DNA of 64,000 nucleotides from Rhizobiaceae bacterium CPCC 101076 (GCA_003347645.1 QDFX01000004.1:186001-250000), one strand, 5' to 3'. Shown: positions 39,032-52,162, counted from the first letter of the stretch. Notes: a model not told the origin generated them from the letters alone. Program-made: numbers and translations.

Positions 39032-39924
39032 GGCTCGGCGTCGGGAAGCATGTCGGTGATCCACGTGCGGAAGGCGCGGATCTTCGGGACGTTGCGGCGG
39101 CTGTCGGGATAGACGAGCCAATAGTCCCTCCCGTCATTGCACATCAGCGAGAACGGCTGGTACAGCCGGCCCGCCGCTATGTCCTCCCCGAAGTGCCCTG
39201 GATTAAGGATCGCCACGCCCTGACCGGCCAGCGCAATGCTCGCATCCATGGTCTGGGTGCCGAATTCGTTGCGCGGGAACTTTTCGAGCCCGGGATCGGC
39301 AATGCCGGCCGCGGTGAACCACTGCCCCCACCATTCGTCGCCGGCGCTGATGATCGGCAAATTCAGAAGATCGGCGGGCTCGCGGATGCCACCCGCTTCT
39401 TCCGCCAGCTTCGGGCTCAACATTGGTGTGAAATCCATGCGCATGATGCGGTGGGCAGTGAGGCCCGGCCAATTGCCCGTGCCCCAGCGGATCGCGAGAT
39501 CGGCCGCCTCCCGAGTGAAATCGATAAGGGTCGCCGAGGTCGCCAGCCGGACGGCGATCGTCGGATGCTTAAGCTGAAAATTGCCGATATGGCGCGACAG
39601 CCATTGCTGCGCGAATGTTGCGGTCGAATGGATGGACAAGGTTTCGCTCAAGGCTGCGCCGACTGAGGCGAGCGCATCATTCATCAGGGCGAAGGCTTCC
39701 GTCAGCTTTGGCGCCAGCCGCTCGCCTGCATCGGTCAGGCTCACCTGGCGCGGCCGGCGCAGGAACAGCGGCTCGCCGATCGTCTCTTCCAGCAGCTTGA
39801 TCTGGTAGCTCACGGCCGTCTGCGTGAGGCCAAGCTCCTCACCGGCCTTGGTGAAGCTCATCCGACGTGCGGCGCATTCGAAAACCCGCAGTGCGTTGAG
39901 AGGGAGCTGTCTCGACAGCTTCAA
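39028..39924 (-). CDS. LysR-family transcriptional regulator, GcvA-like
   Basis: Regulator of about 298 aa. The N-terminal winged helix (about 5-65, LPLNALRVFECAARRMSFTKAGEELGLTQTAVS) has the GcvA/AmpR-type signature, followed by a periplasmic-binding-like effector domain (about 90-290). The start is placed at TTG 39924 (LKLSRQLPLN...), with AGAGAG about 8 nt upstream; in-frame ATGs further up add unrelated sequence. It is convergent to the AidB-like gene, so it is not its obvious regulator, and divergent from a small gene at 40036. Confidence 0.86.
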   Translation of the reverse strand: MKLSRQLPLNALRVFECAARRMSFTKAGEELGLTQTAVSYQIKLLEETIGEPLFLRRPRQVSLTDAGERLAPKLTEAFALMNDALASVGAALSETLSIHSTATFAQQWLSRHIGNFQLKHPTIAVRLATSATLIDFTREAADLAIRWGTGNWPGLTAHRIMRMDFTPMLSPKLAEEAGGIREPADLLNLPIISAGDEWWGQWFTAAGIADPGLEKFPRNEFGTQTMDASIALAGQGVAILNPGHFGEDIAAGRLYQPFSLMCNDGRDYWLVYPDSRRNVPKIRAFRTWITDMLPDAEP

Positions 39925-40035
39925 GATAAGCTCTCTTGATCCATGCAGTGAGCAATTCGATTGGAATTCGTTCGATACCGAACGCATCGTACGGCCGTAT
40001 CCATCAAAGAATACGGGTATTCCCTCGGAGCGGTG

Positions 40036-40233
40036 ATGTTCTCGATAGCTCTTCAGCCGCTGGAGCGGCTCCTCCCGAAGCCTGCATTTGGTGAACTTCG
40101 TCATTGGCTGACGGCGCGCAGTAGCGGAATCGACATCGACGAGATGCCCGACTCCTGGAAGCGCGATGTCGGCATCCTCGACGGGCGCGACCGGTACCGG
40201 CCCGTGCAAAGGGGCAGGATAGGGGATCGCTAG
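40036..40233 (+). CDS. Small DUF1127-like protein
   Basis: Predicted 65 aa basic protein. The stretch IDEMPDSWKRDVGILDGRD (about 35-53) resembles the end of the DUF1127 motif (typically DxxLRDIGLTRxD). ATG 40036 has GGAG at 40027-40030, a good spacing. It is divergent from the lysR gene, with 111 bp between starts. DUF1127-type small proteins in Agrobacterium affect phosphate, carbon and RNA metabolism; nothing here shows a specific role. The TAG stop lies inside a hairpin stem. Confidence 0.55.
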   Translation: MFSIALQPLERLLPKPAFGELRHWLTARSSGIDIDEMPDSWKRDVGILDGRDRYRPVQRGRIGDR

Positions 40234-40249
40234 AATCTCGATCTAGCGA
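40227..40249 (+). other. Hairpin at the 3' end of the small DUF1127-like gene
   Basis: TCGCTAGA and TCTAGCGA form a perfect 8-bp stem with a 7-nt loop (atctcga). The stop codon is in the left arm. There is no T-tract, so it is more likely an mRNA 3'-end stabiliser or processing site than a standard terminator. Confidence 0.4.
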
Positions 40250-40311
40250 GATGGGATATTGAGTTGGCGACCAACGGACGCCAGACTGCGACACCACTAC
40301 GAGGGCCAGCG

Positions 40312-40566
40312 ATGTGTGACGAGTGCGACGAAGTCGATGTGTCAGTGCCCTTCGATCTAGCCACGCGACGTCGGCTTATTGACGCCACCCGCGATATGGA
40401 GGCCGATTTGCCGGGTGACCGCGTTCCCGAAGAAGTCTGGCGGATATTTCTTGGCGAGGAAACCGGAGCACTCGCCTGGCCCCACCACGAACGCATGGCG
40501 CGGAGCTGGGAAGCTGCCGCCGTGCTGTTGTCAGTGACATCCGGCGGCGAGAGACGGCCAGGATAA
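40312..40566 (+). CDS. Small hypothetical protein with N-terminal CxxC
   Basis: Predicted 84 aa protein starting MCDECDEVDVSVPFD, with an N-terminal CxxC that could bind metal. An acidic, Trp-containing middle (VPEEVWRIFLGEE) follows. ATG 40312 has GAGGG about 6 nt upstream. I do not recognise the family. Support is the ribosome binding site and the uninterrupted frame in a gap between the DUF1127-like gene and gyrB. It could be non-coding. Confidence 0.45.
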   Translation: MCDECDEVDVSVPFDLATRRRLIDATRDMEADLPGDRVPEEVWRIFLGEETGALAWPHHERMARSWEAAAVLLSVTSGGERRPG

Positions 40567-40658
40567 TCCACAGCCTGATGTCCGTCCGGAAATGGACCAT
40601 CGAGCGCCAGGTCAGGAGGGCGGTCGATGCCCCGGCATACGGTCCAGAGAGATCGCGC

Positions 40659-45006
<4,348 letters not shown>

Positions 45007-45010
<4 letters not shown>

Positions 45011-46164
45011 TTCTGCATCGGCTCCGCGTGACCCGACGAGATGGCGAAGCGGGCGGTCTCGCCGGGCAGGGAATCGAACAGGGCTGGGTCGGCGCCGGTC
45101 ATCCAGACCTGCGAGCCGAGCTGCTGCAGGCGCTCATAGAGCGCGCGACGGCGCTGCGGATCGAGATGGGCGGATACTTCATCGAGCAGAGCAACGGGCG
45201 CCGAACCGGACAGCCTTGCGACGAGGCGGGCATGCGCCAGGACGAGGCCGAGCAGCAGCGCCTTCTGCTCGCCGGTCGAGCAGCGCGCCGCGGGCGCCTG
45301 TTTCCGACCGTGGCCCACCGACAGATCCGAGGCGTGCGGACCCTCGATGGTCCGTCCCGCCGCGCGGTCGCGGTTGCGAAGGTCACGGAGGCGACCGCGG
45401 TAGGCGTCCTCGACATCGGCGGCGTTGCCGCCCTCGATCTCTCCTTCCATCCAGCCGCCGAGGGAAATCTCGGCGTGTGGGAAGGCGTCGTCATCGTCGC
45501 GGGTCTCGGCGATCAACGCGGAGAGACGGCCGACCGTGTCGATTCGGGCCGCGGCGGTGGCGACGGCCAGTTCCGCGACCTCGCGCTCGACGGCGTCGAG
45601 CCAGCGAGGGTCCGAGCCGGGTTCTTCCAGAAGCCTGTTGCGTGAGCGAAGCGCACGTTCGAAGGCGCTGACCCGCGTGCCATGGTCGGGGTCTACCGCG
45701 AGCACCAGGCGGTCGAGGAAGCGGCGGCGGTCGCCGGCCGAACCGCTGAACAGACCGTCCATGCTGGGCGTCAGCCAGACGATGCGGAGGTGGTCGGACA
45801 GCGCACCCGCACTCGGCGCGTTGGCCCCATTGATGCGGACCTTGCGGCCGCCTTCGCCTTCGCCTTGCTCCGTCCCGGTGCCGATCTTCGCTTCGCCGAA
45901 TGCGCCTTCAAGATCGGCTGAGACCGTCCAGCCGCCGGGCCCTTCCGCACGCGAAAGTTCGGGCAAGGTCGCGCGGCGAAGGCCTCGGCCGGGCGCCAGC
46001 ATGGAGACGGCTTCGAGGATATTGGTCTTGCCGGCACCATTCGGCCCAATAAGCGCAACATCCCGGCCGCCCGTCACGATGTCGAGCGTGGGATGATTGC
46101 GGAATTGGGTAAGGCGGAGCCGGTGAATGGCGACCCGCAGTGGAGCGGAATCCGTCGCCGTCAC
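45007..46164 (-). CDS. recF: DNA replication and repair protein RecF
   Basis: SMC/ABC-like ATPase of 385 aa that loads RecA at single-strand gaps. The Walker A motif is GPNGAGKTN at 40-48, and the ABC signature-like and Walker B segments (STGEQKALLLGL, PVALLDEVSAHLD) are near 285-325. The start is GTG 46164, overlapping the dnaN stop by GTGA. Its stop overlaps recQ by ATGA, so dnaN, recF and recQ appear to be one transcription unit. Confidence 0.95.
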
Positions 46165-47279
46165 ACCCGCATCGGCATCAGGACATAAAGGGCCGACGAG
46201 CCCTCCTTGTCCTGGATCAGGGTCGGCGAGCCTGGATCGGCCAGCTTCAGCAGCGCCGTGTCGTTGTCGATCTGGGCGGCGATGTCGAGCAGGTAGCGCG
46301 AATTGAAGCCGATATCGAGCGCGCTCGCGCCGTAATCGACCTCGATCTCCTCGGTGGCGCTGCCGGAATCCGGGTTTGTCACGGAGAGTGTCAGCTTACC
46401 GTCATTCAAGGCCAGTTTCACGGCTCGGCCGCGCTCGGACGAGATGGTCGAGACGCGGTCGACCGCACTGACGAATTCCGCCTTGTCGACGATCAGTTGC
46501 TTGTCGTTGCCGGCGGGGATGACACGGGCGTAATCCGGGAATGTGCCGTCGATCAGCTTCGAGGTCAGAACGACATCGCCGAGCGTGAAGCGGACCTTAG
46601 TCGCCGAAAGCTCGATCAGCACCGAGCCGTTCGGATCCTCGACGAGGCGCTGCACCTCGGAGACCGTCTTGCGCGGTATGATGACGCCCGGCATGCCAGC
46701 CGTGCCCTTCGGCGCCGGCATCTCTACCCGGGCGAGGCGATGGCCGTCGGTCGCGACCGCACGAAGGACGGAGTTTCCTTCCACTTCCATCGCGTGGAGG
46801 AAGATGCCGTTCAGATAATAGCGCGTCTCCTCGGTCGAGATCGCGAACTGGGTCTTGTCGATCAGTCGCTTCAGATCCGAGGCGGACAGCTCGAAACGGA
46901 TCGGCAGATCGCCCGCCGCGAGATCCGGAAAATCTGATTCCGCGAGCGTCTGCAGCGTGAAGCGCGAGCGGCCGGCGCGGATGGTCAGCGTACCGGTATC
47001 GCCGGTCTGCTCGAGCACGACCTGCGAGCCGTCCGGCAGTTTGCGGACGATGTCATAGAAGGTATGCGCCGGAACGGTGGTCGCGCCGGCATCGGCGACG
47101 TCGGCCGTGGCGGTCTCGACGACCTGTAGATCGAGATCGGTCGCCTGGAGGCGAAGTCCGTCGGAACCTGCGCGGAGCAGAACGTTGGACAGGACCGGAA
47201 TCGTCGTCCGGCGTTCAACGACACGGTGGACGTGCCCGAGCGATCTCAGGAGCGCCGCCCGCTCAAGGGTGACCTTCAT
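46161..47279 (-). CDS. dnaN: DNA polymerase III beta subunit (sliding clamp) DnaN
   Basis: Ring clamp of the replicative polymerase, 372 aa, with three repeated clamp folds (about 1-120, 130-245, 250-372). MKVTLERAALLRSLGHVHRVVERRTTIPVLSNVLL and the C-terminal LYVLMPMRV are typical. It lies 128 bp after dnaA, and a strong hairpin is in that gap. Confidence 0.98.
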   Translation of the reverse strand: MKVTLERAALLRSLGHVHRVVERRTTIPVLSNVLLRAGSDGLRLQATDLDLQVVETATADVADAGATTVPAHTFYDIVRKLPDGSQVVLEQTGDTGTLTIRAGRSRFTLQTLAESDFPDLAAGDLPIRFELSASDLKRLIDKTQFAISTEETRYYLNGIFLHAMEVEGNSVLRAVATDGHRLARVEMPAPKGTAGMPGVIIPRKTVSEVQRLVEDPNGSVLIELSATKVRFTLGDVVLTSKLIDGTFPDYARVIPAGNDKQLIVDKAEFVSAVDRVSTISSERGRAVKLALNDGKLTLSVTNPDSGSATEEIEVDYGASALDIGFNSRYLLDIAAQIDNDTALLKLADPGSPTLIQDKEGSSALYVLMPMRV

Positions 47280-47308
47280 CTAACTCAGCTCCGTGCTCTC
47301 ACCGGCGG

Positions 47309-47329
47309 CGCGGACGTGGGACGTCCGCG
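47309..47329. other. Hairpin between dnaA and dnaN
   Basis: CGCGGACGT and ACGTCCGCG form a perfect 9-bp stem with a GGG loop. There is no T-tract on either strand. It lies 30 bp before the dnaN start on the minus strand, so it would be in the dnaA-dnaN intercistronic mRNA, where it may protect or expose an end after processing. Confidence 0.45.
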
Positions 47330-47406
47330 ACCCCACACGCCGGGGGCAGCGACATTGGCCGCTCGTATCGAAATCTGCAAGCCGGGGGCGGCCAAATGGC
47401 CGTTAA

Positions 47407-48924
47407 TCACTCAGAAAGCATGCGTTTCAGGAGATCGACGTCCTCGGCCAGCGAATTGTCCGACTTCAGGAGCCCGTCGATTTTGCGCACGGCGTGCAGC
47501 ACCGTGGTGTGGTCGCGGCCGCCGAAACGCCGCCCGATCTCCGGAAGCGAGCGCAATGTCAGCACCTTGGCGAGATACATCGCGATCTGGCGCGGACGGA
47601 CGACGGTCGCGGTGCGGCGGGCCGACAGGATGTCGGCGCGCGATACATTGTAATGACGGGCGACGATGCGCTGGATGTCCTCGATCTTGACCCGCTTCGG
47701 TTCGCGATTGCGGACGAGATCGCGCAGCGCCTCCTCGGCCATTTCCAGCGTGATCTGGGTGCCGGTCAGCGTGTTGTGCGCCATCAGGCGAGTGATGGCA
47801 CCTTCGAGGTCGCGGCCGTTCGCGGTCACCGTGCGGGCGACATAGCTGAGGACGGAGGGAGGAACGTCGAAGTTCGGATGCGCCTCCTGAGCCGCGGCGA
47901 GGCGGTTCTTCAGGATCTGGAGGCGAAGCTCCTCATCGAGCGAACCCATCTCGACGGCGAGGCCGCCGGCCAGGCGTGAGCGAAGGCGCTCGTCGAGGCT
48001 TTCAAGCTCCGCCGGAGGGCGGTCGGCCGCGACGACGACCTGGCGGCCGGCATCGATCAGGGCGTTCAGCGTGTGGCCGAACTCCGCCTGGACGGTCTTG
48101 CCCTGCAGGAACTGCACGTCGTCGATGACGAGCATGTCGATCCCGCGAAGCGTCTCCTTGAAGGCGAGCGAGGTCTGGGCACGAAGAGCCGAGACGAAGC
48201 CGAACATGAAGCGCTCTGCCGTCAGATAGACGACCCGGCGTCCGCCCGCTTCAGCAGCGCCGGCTATCGCATGCAGAAGATGCGTCTTGCCGAGGCCGAC
48301 GGCCGAATGGATGTAGAGCGGATTGTAGCGGATCGCCTCCGACGGGCGTGCCGAGGCGACTTCCCGGGCGGCGGCATGGGCCAGCGCGTTCGAGCGGCCG
48401 ACAAGGAAGCTGTCGAAAGCCAGACGATGGTCGATCGGCGAGCCGACGAGCGCCGCGGTGGTCGGATCGGCGGTCGGACGCTGGACGTCGATGTGCTCCG
48501 GCTTTGCTGCGGCAGGCTGAGCAGCCGCGCCGCGAGCAGGCTGCGGACGCACGCCGACGGTACGCAGTTCGAGCTCGATCTGGCGGATATCGCCGTGCTC
48601 GGCCGAAAAAGCGCGCACGATGCGCTCGGCGTAATGCGACTGAATCCAGCTCTTCAGGAAACGAGTCGGCACGGAGAGGTGCGCCATGCCGGAGTCCGAC
48701 ACGCGCTCCAGTTCGATGCGGGCGAACCAAGACAGATAGATGTCCTCGCCCAGTTCCGCGCGCAGGCGTTTCTGAGTCCGCTGCCAAGCGGACTCGAAGT
48801 CACCGCCGGCGGGGAGGTGAGCTGGCGCGGACATGGAAGCCTCCTGAAAATGTTCACTAGAGTCGAAGCGGGCGGCGTCAAGATGAGCCCGGCCCGCAGG
48901 GTCGAACGAAAGGTCTTCTGACAT
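47407..48924 (-). CDS. dnaA: Chromosomal replication initiator DnaA
   Basis: AAA+ initiator binding DnaA boxes at oriC; about 505 aa. Domain I is near 45-120 ([24 protein letters not shown]), a variable Ala/Pro-rich domain II follows to about 160, and domain III carries Walker A GLGKTH at 210-215 and DDVQFLQGK. Domain IV ends with the DnaA signature [19 protein letters not shown] 48924 has GAGGAT at about 7 nt. A TTG at 48939 overlapping the rhodanese gene is an alternative. The rhodanese gene stop is only 11 nt upstream, so the two are probably cotranscribed. Confidence 0.98.
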   Translation of the reverse strand: MSEDLSFDPAGRAHLDAARFDSSEHFQEASMSAPAHLPAGGDFESAWQRTQKRLRAELGEDIYLSWFARIELERVSDSGMAHLSVPTRFLKSWIQSHYAERIVRAFSAEHGDIRQIELELRTVGVRPQPARGAAAQPAAAKPEHIDVQRPTADPTTAALVGSPIDHRLAFDSFLVGRSNALAHAAAREVASARPSEAIRYNPLYIHSAVGLGKTHLLHAIAGAAEAGGRRVVYLTAERFMFGFVSALRAQTSLAFKETLRGIDMLVIDDVQFLQGKTVQAEFGHTLNALIDAGRQVVVAADRPPAELESLDERLRSRLAGGLAVEMGSLDEELRLQILKNRLAAAQEAHPNFDVPPSVLSYVARTVTANGRDLEGAITRLMAHNTLTGTQITLEMAEEALRDLVRNREPKRVKIEDIQRIVARHYNVSRADILSARRTATVVRPRQIAMYLAKVLTLRSLPEIGRRFGGRDHTTVLHAVRKIDGLLKSDNSLAEDVDLLKRMLSE

Positions 48925-48935
48925 GGCGGCGATCC

Positions 48936-49382
48936 TCAACTCTGTATCCAGGGGAGTTCGCTGGCCTTCCAGCCAACGACTGCACCCCGATGCCGGTCAT
49001 CATTCAGCGGGCCTTCGAAGCCGCCGCTGATGTTGAAGCTGTTCGGAAATCCAGCCCCAACGGCGGCTACTGCCGCAGCACTGCTGCGGACGCCCGACCG
49101 GCATAGAAAGTAGAGCGGCGTTTTCTCATCCAGGCCGCGGCTAGCGAGTTCCGCCGCGAGTCGGTCGAGGAAATCTCCCACGACCTGCATCGTCGGCCAG
49201 ACCTGCCATTCAAGGAGGATGGGTTCCTTGCCCATCCCACCCAGGTCCGGAATTCCGACGAAACTCCATTCGGCCCTCGTCCGCACATCAACCAATTGCG
49301 CCTCGCGTGTGCGGGCCAAGTCTTGATAGGCGGACGGCGCATCAACATTTCCGGCATGACCCGGATTGTGATCTTGATCCAT
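48936..49382 (-). CDS. Rhodanese-like domain protein
   Basis: Single rhodanese domain protein of 148 aa. The active-site Cys is in [14 protein letters not shown] (about 95-108); the N-terminal [17 protein letters not shown] is the conserved CH2A-type region. The enzyme would transfer sulfane sulfur, but the partner is unknown. ATG 49382 has AGGAGCT 6 nt upstream. It lies directly before dnaA and after the 0.66 kb regulatory region, so it would be the first gene of the dnaA transcript. Confidence 0.88.
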   Translation of the reverse strand: MDQDHNPGHAGNVDAPSAYQDLARTREAQLVDVRTRAEWSFVGIPDLGGMGKEPILLEWQVWPTMQVVGDFLDRLAAELASRGLDEKTPLYFLCRSGVRSSAAAVAAVGAGFPNSFNISGGFEGPLNDDRHRGAVVGWKASELPWIQS

Positions 49383-49993
49383 TCTAGCTCCTAAGCGCGT
49401 AATAGAACGCGCCTCACCCAAGATTTATGAATTGTTTTTTGTACGCAGCACTAGGGTAAGGGGAGCAACAGCACGCAGATACAACTATCCCCACGCAAGA
49501 ATCCGGAAGCACCCCTGCTAGCGGAATCCAGACACATCTTCTCCATCCCCAGAATCTGTAAGGGCGTTATACGCTTGCACATGACGTGAAGTCTTCGAGG
49601 TCCCGGCCCCGTCGACAGGGCTCAAGATAGGCATGCCGGGTCGGACGGCGCAACACGATTCAGCGCCCGAATCGAGCCACGGTCTTGCCGCAATCTGACT
49701 CGCGGCGTTTCGGCAAACTGCAAATGCCTGAGTTTTCGAGAGATTCACAAAAACGTCGCGTAAGCATCGCTCTCGCAAAAATTTCTAAACGATGACCCTT
49801 GTCGGGAAGTTCTTCTTAGGAGACTCGCGGTCCATCTGACGTCTTGCCGCTAAGTCAATGAAATATATGAGTAATTTTTACTCGGTCAGCCGCGCGATTC
49901 AGCGTCTCGCTCAGGATTCAGCGGAATCGCGAGTCAAGCGGTTTGCGCCGCTTCGTGACTATGTGTGACGCTTCCACAACTGACATATGACGC
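49383..49993. promoter_or_regulatory. Gene-free, GANTC-rich region upstream of rhodanese-dnaA; candidate dnaA control region or origin
   Basis: No credible coding frame is present in this stretch. Twelve GANTC sites, the CcrM methylation target, occur at 49499, 49524, 49552, 49657, 49669, 49697, 49742, 49822, 49896, 49915, 49924 and 49931. Chance would give about one or two at this GC content. The 9-mer GATTCAGCG occurs three times (49657, 49896, 49915). An AT-rich patch at about 49855-49883 contains the inverted repeat GAGTAA-TTT-TTACTC. I see no consensus DnaA box (TTATCCACA); only poor matches such as CTATCCCCA near 49486. It must contain the promoter for rhodanese-dnaA. Confidence 0.55.
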
Positions 49994-50026
49994 AAAACAA
50001 AAAGCCCGGCACAAGGCCGGGCTTTT
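49994..50026 (-). terminator. Rho-independent terminator of rpsT
   Basis: Read on the minus strand, GCCCGGC and GCCGGGC pair around a 5-nt loop, extended by four A-T pairs, followed by TTTTTGTTTT. It begins about 23 bp after the rpsT stop. Confidence 0.88.
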
Positions 50027-50048
50027 GCGTAGCAGTACGTACGAAAGA

Positions 50049-50315
50049 TCAGGCGTTGAGAGCTTTCACGCGAGCCGAGAGGCGCGAGACCTTGCGGGAC
50101 GCGGTGTTCTTGTGAAGAACGCCCTTCTGCGCGGCGCGCATGATTTCGGGTTGGGCGGCCTGGAGCGCAGCGGAGGCGGCCTTCTGGTCGCCGGAGGCCA
50201 GGGCTTCCTCGACCTTCTTGAGGAAGGTGCGCATCCGGCTCTTGCGAGCGCCGTTGATCTCGGTGCGGCGCTCGATCTTGCGAGCCGCCTTCTTGGCCGA
50301 GGCAGTATTGGCCAT
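50049..50315 (-). CDS. rpsT: 30S ribosomal protein S20
   Basis: Small basic 16S rRNA-binding protein, 88 aa, all helical. [21 protein letters not shown] and [21 protein letters not shown] are typical. It has its own promoter (50397-50425), a leader with a hairpin, and a terminator, so it is a monocistronic unit. The rpsT-dnaA neighbourhood is conserved in Hyphomicrobiales. Confidence 0.97.
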   Translation of the reverse strand: MANTASAKKAARKIERRTEINGARKSRMRTFLKKVEEALASGDQKAASAALQAAQPEIMRAAQKGVLHKNTASRKVSRLSARVKALNA

Positions 50316-50353
50316 GTTCTGATTCCCACGATCGGGCGCCTATGGAGGCGCAC

Positions 50354-50386
50354 AAAAAAGATTGGCGGCGGAGAGGACCCCGCCGC
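50354..50386 (-). other. Terminator-like hairpin in the rpsT leader
   Basis: On the minus strand GCGGCGGGG and CTCCGCCGC form a 9-bp stem (one G-T pair) with a TCCT loop. Five nucleotides further come six T residues. It lies in the 5' leader, about 39 nt before the rpsT start. The displaced T-tract weakens the terminator reading; autogenous control of rpsT at the leader is known in E. coli. Confidence 0.45.
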
Positions 50387-50396
50387 ATTGGCGGTT

Positions 50397-50425
50397 CTCA
50401 TAGTCCGAGCATGGCCGAAGGTCAA
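50397..50425 (-). promoter_or_regulatory. Candidate sigma70-type promoter of rpsT
   Basis: On the minus strand TTGACC is followed by exactly 17 bp and TATGAG, a good housekeeping promoter. It lies 12 bp after the mutM stop and gives a leader of about 75 nt. Confidence 0.62.
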
Positions 50426-50437
50426 CGGCCGAAGCCT

Positions 50438-51316
50438 CTATCGCTGGCAGACCGGGCAATAAAATGTCGAGCGGCCCGATTGAACGATGCGCTTGACCGT
50501 TCCGGAACATCCCGAGCGCAGGCAGGGTTCGCCCTCCCGCTCGTAGACGCGGAAGCTATGCTGGAAATAGCCGAGCTCGCCGGAGGTCTGGACATGATCG
50601 CTGATGCTGGACCCGCCGGCCACGACGGCTTCTTCCAGCACATCGCGGATCGATGATGCGAGGAGGGAAGCCTTCGGCGCGCCTCCTCGCGCGGCAAGGG
50701 CCCTGGCTTCGCGCTTTGGCGAGATACCGGCGCGATGGAGCGCCTCGCACACATATATATTGCCGAGCCCCGCGATCGCGCTCTGATCGAGCAACGCCGC
50801 CTTCATGCTCGTCGAGCGTCCAGCGAAAGCCTTGGCCAGCATGGGTCCATCGAGCTCGTTGCCCAAAGGTTCGATGCCGAGATTGCGGATAGAGGGATGG
50901 TCCGGCAGTCCGGCGCGCGTCGTCAGCAGCATGAAACCGAAACGGCGCGGGTCGTTATATATAATGGAGTCGCCGCGATCGGTGCGGAACACGATATGGT
51001 CGTGGAGTTCAGCCTTCGAGCGCGGATGAAGGAAGACGCCGGGCGTCTTCCCGGCTTCGGCCGCCGATACGATCCGGAACGAGCCGGACATCCCGAGATG
51101 CGAAATCAGCACCGTGCCGTCATCGAAATCGGCGAGGAGGTATTTCGCGCGCCGCGAAAGTGACTCGATCCGCCGGCCGGTAAGCCGCGCGACGAAATTC
51201 TCCGGTAGGGGAAAGCGCAAATCGGGGCGGCGCGTCTCGACGGAGACGAGCCGCGCTCCGACAAGTGCGGGCTCCAATCCGCGGCGAACTGTTTCGACTT
51301 CAGGAAGTTCTGGCAT
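50438..51316 (-). CDS. mutM: Formamidopyrimidine-DNA glycosylase MutM (Fpg)
   Basis: Base-excision repair enzyme of 292 aa removing 8-oxoguanine. The N-terminal [13 protein letters not shown] holds catalytic Pro2 and Glu3. [26 protein letters not shown] is the helix-two-turn-helix region, and a C-terminal zinc finger (CLRSGCSGT...FYCPVCQ) has four cysteines. It is divergent from ubiE, with 68 bp between starts, the normal rhizobial arrangement. Confidence 0.97.
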   Translation of the reverse strand: MPELPEVETVRRGLEPALVGARLVSVETRRPDLRFPLPENFVARLTGRRIESLSRRAKYLLADFDDGTVLISHLGMSGSFRIVSAAEAGKTPGVFLHPRSKAELHDHIVFRTDRGDSIIYNDPRRFGFMLLTTRAGLPDHPSIRNLGIEPLGNELDGPMLAKAFAGRSTSMKAALLDQSAIAGLGNIYVCEALHRAGISPKREARALAARGGAPKASLLASSIRDVLEEAVVAGGSSISDHVQTSGELGYFQHSFRVYEREGEPCLRSGCSGTVKRIVQSGRSTFYCPVCQR

Positions 51317-51384
51317 CTGAGGCGGCGCAAACTAGCGTGCCGCAAACGGTTAGGATAGGGTCCGCGCCCATGGAAAGGGTCGGT

Positions 51385-52155
51385 ATGTCCAACAGCGCGA
51401 ACGCCTCGGATACCACGCATTTTGGCTTCGAGTCCGTCTCGCTCGGCGAGAAGCAGGGCCTGGTCAATAGCGTCTTCGAACGCGTCGCGAGCCGCTACGA
51501 CGTCATGAACGACGTCATGTCAGGCGGGCTGCACCGACTCTGGAAGAATGCGCTGATCAACGAACTCGGCCTTCCGAGAGGCGCGCGGCGCTTCCGGCTG
51601 CTCGATGTCGCGGGCGGCACCGGCGATATCGGCCTGCGTGCGCTGAAGCGCGGCGGACCAGGAACCCATGTCACTCTGTTCGACATCAATCCGGCGATGC
51701 TCGAGGTCGGACGCGGACGTTCCGAGAAAGAAGGCTATGCCGATCGCGTCGAGGTCGTCGAGGGAACGGCCGAGAGCCTGCCCTTCGCCAGCGGCAGCTT
51801 CGAGGCGGTGACGATTTCGTTCGGCCTGCGCAACGTTCCCCGTATGGATCTCGCTCTTGCCGAGATGTGCCGGGTTCTGGTTCCGGGCGGCCGGTTCTTC
51901 TGCCTCGAATTCTCGACCGTCGACGTGCCGGGGCTCGACAGGATCTATGATGCGTATTCGTTCAAGGCGATTCCGCGGCTCGGCCAGCTGATCGCCGGCG
52001 ATGGTGAGCCCTATCGTTATCTAGTTGAATCGATCCGCCGTTTTCCGCCACCGGACGACCTCGCCGACATGATGCGGAAGGCGGGTTTCAGTCGCGTCTC
52101 GTATACGCCGTTCACGGCGGGCGTCGCCGCGCTGCACTCCGGCTGGCGTCTCTAG
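51385..52155 (+). CDS. ubiE: Demethylmenaquinone/2-methoxy-6-polyprenyl-1,4-benzoquinol methyltransferase UbiE
   Basis: SAM-dependent C-methyltransferase of ubiquinone synthesis, 256 aa. [35 protein letters not shown] and the SAM loop [16 protein letters not shown] are typical. ATG 51385 has GGAAAGGG 5-6 nt upstream; ATG 51370 is in frame but lies before this site. It is followed after 7 nt by ubiB, forming a ubiquinone pair. Confidence 0.96.
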   Translation: MSNSANASDTTHFGFESVSLGEKQGLVNSVFERVASRYDVMNDVMSGGLHRLWKNALINELGLPRGARRFRLLDVAGGTGDIGLRALKRGGPGTHVTLFDINPAMLEVGRGRSEKEGYADRVEVVEGTAESLPFASGSFEAVTISFGLRNVPRMDLALAEMCRVLVPGGRFFCLEFSTVDVPGLDRIYDAYSFKAIPRLGQLIAGDGEPYRYLVESIRRFPPPDDLADMMRKAGFSRVSYTPFTAGVAALHSGWRL

Positions 52156-52162
52156 CCGTCCG

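Noticed and set aside
39925-40035. Long upstream extension of the LysR protein (393 aa from 40209)
   Set aside because: The extra residues have no family similarity, run through the promoter of the divergent small gene, and the TTG at 39924 has a suitable ribosome binding site.
40565-40573. Near-consensus DnaA box TAATCCACA beside gyrB
   Set aside because: A single site with one mismatch and no neighbours; it may be chance.
49518-49778. 86-codon frame inside the dnaA upstream region
   Set aside because: No ribosome binding site or recognisable family, and it covers the GANTC-rich non-coding region.
49480-49990. DnaA-box array upstream of dnaA
   Set aside because: Only weak partial matches (CTATCCCCA, a TTCCACA core) are present, so an origin is not claimed from DnaA boxes.
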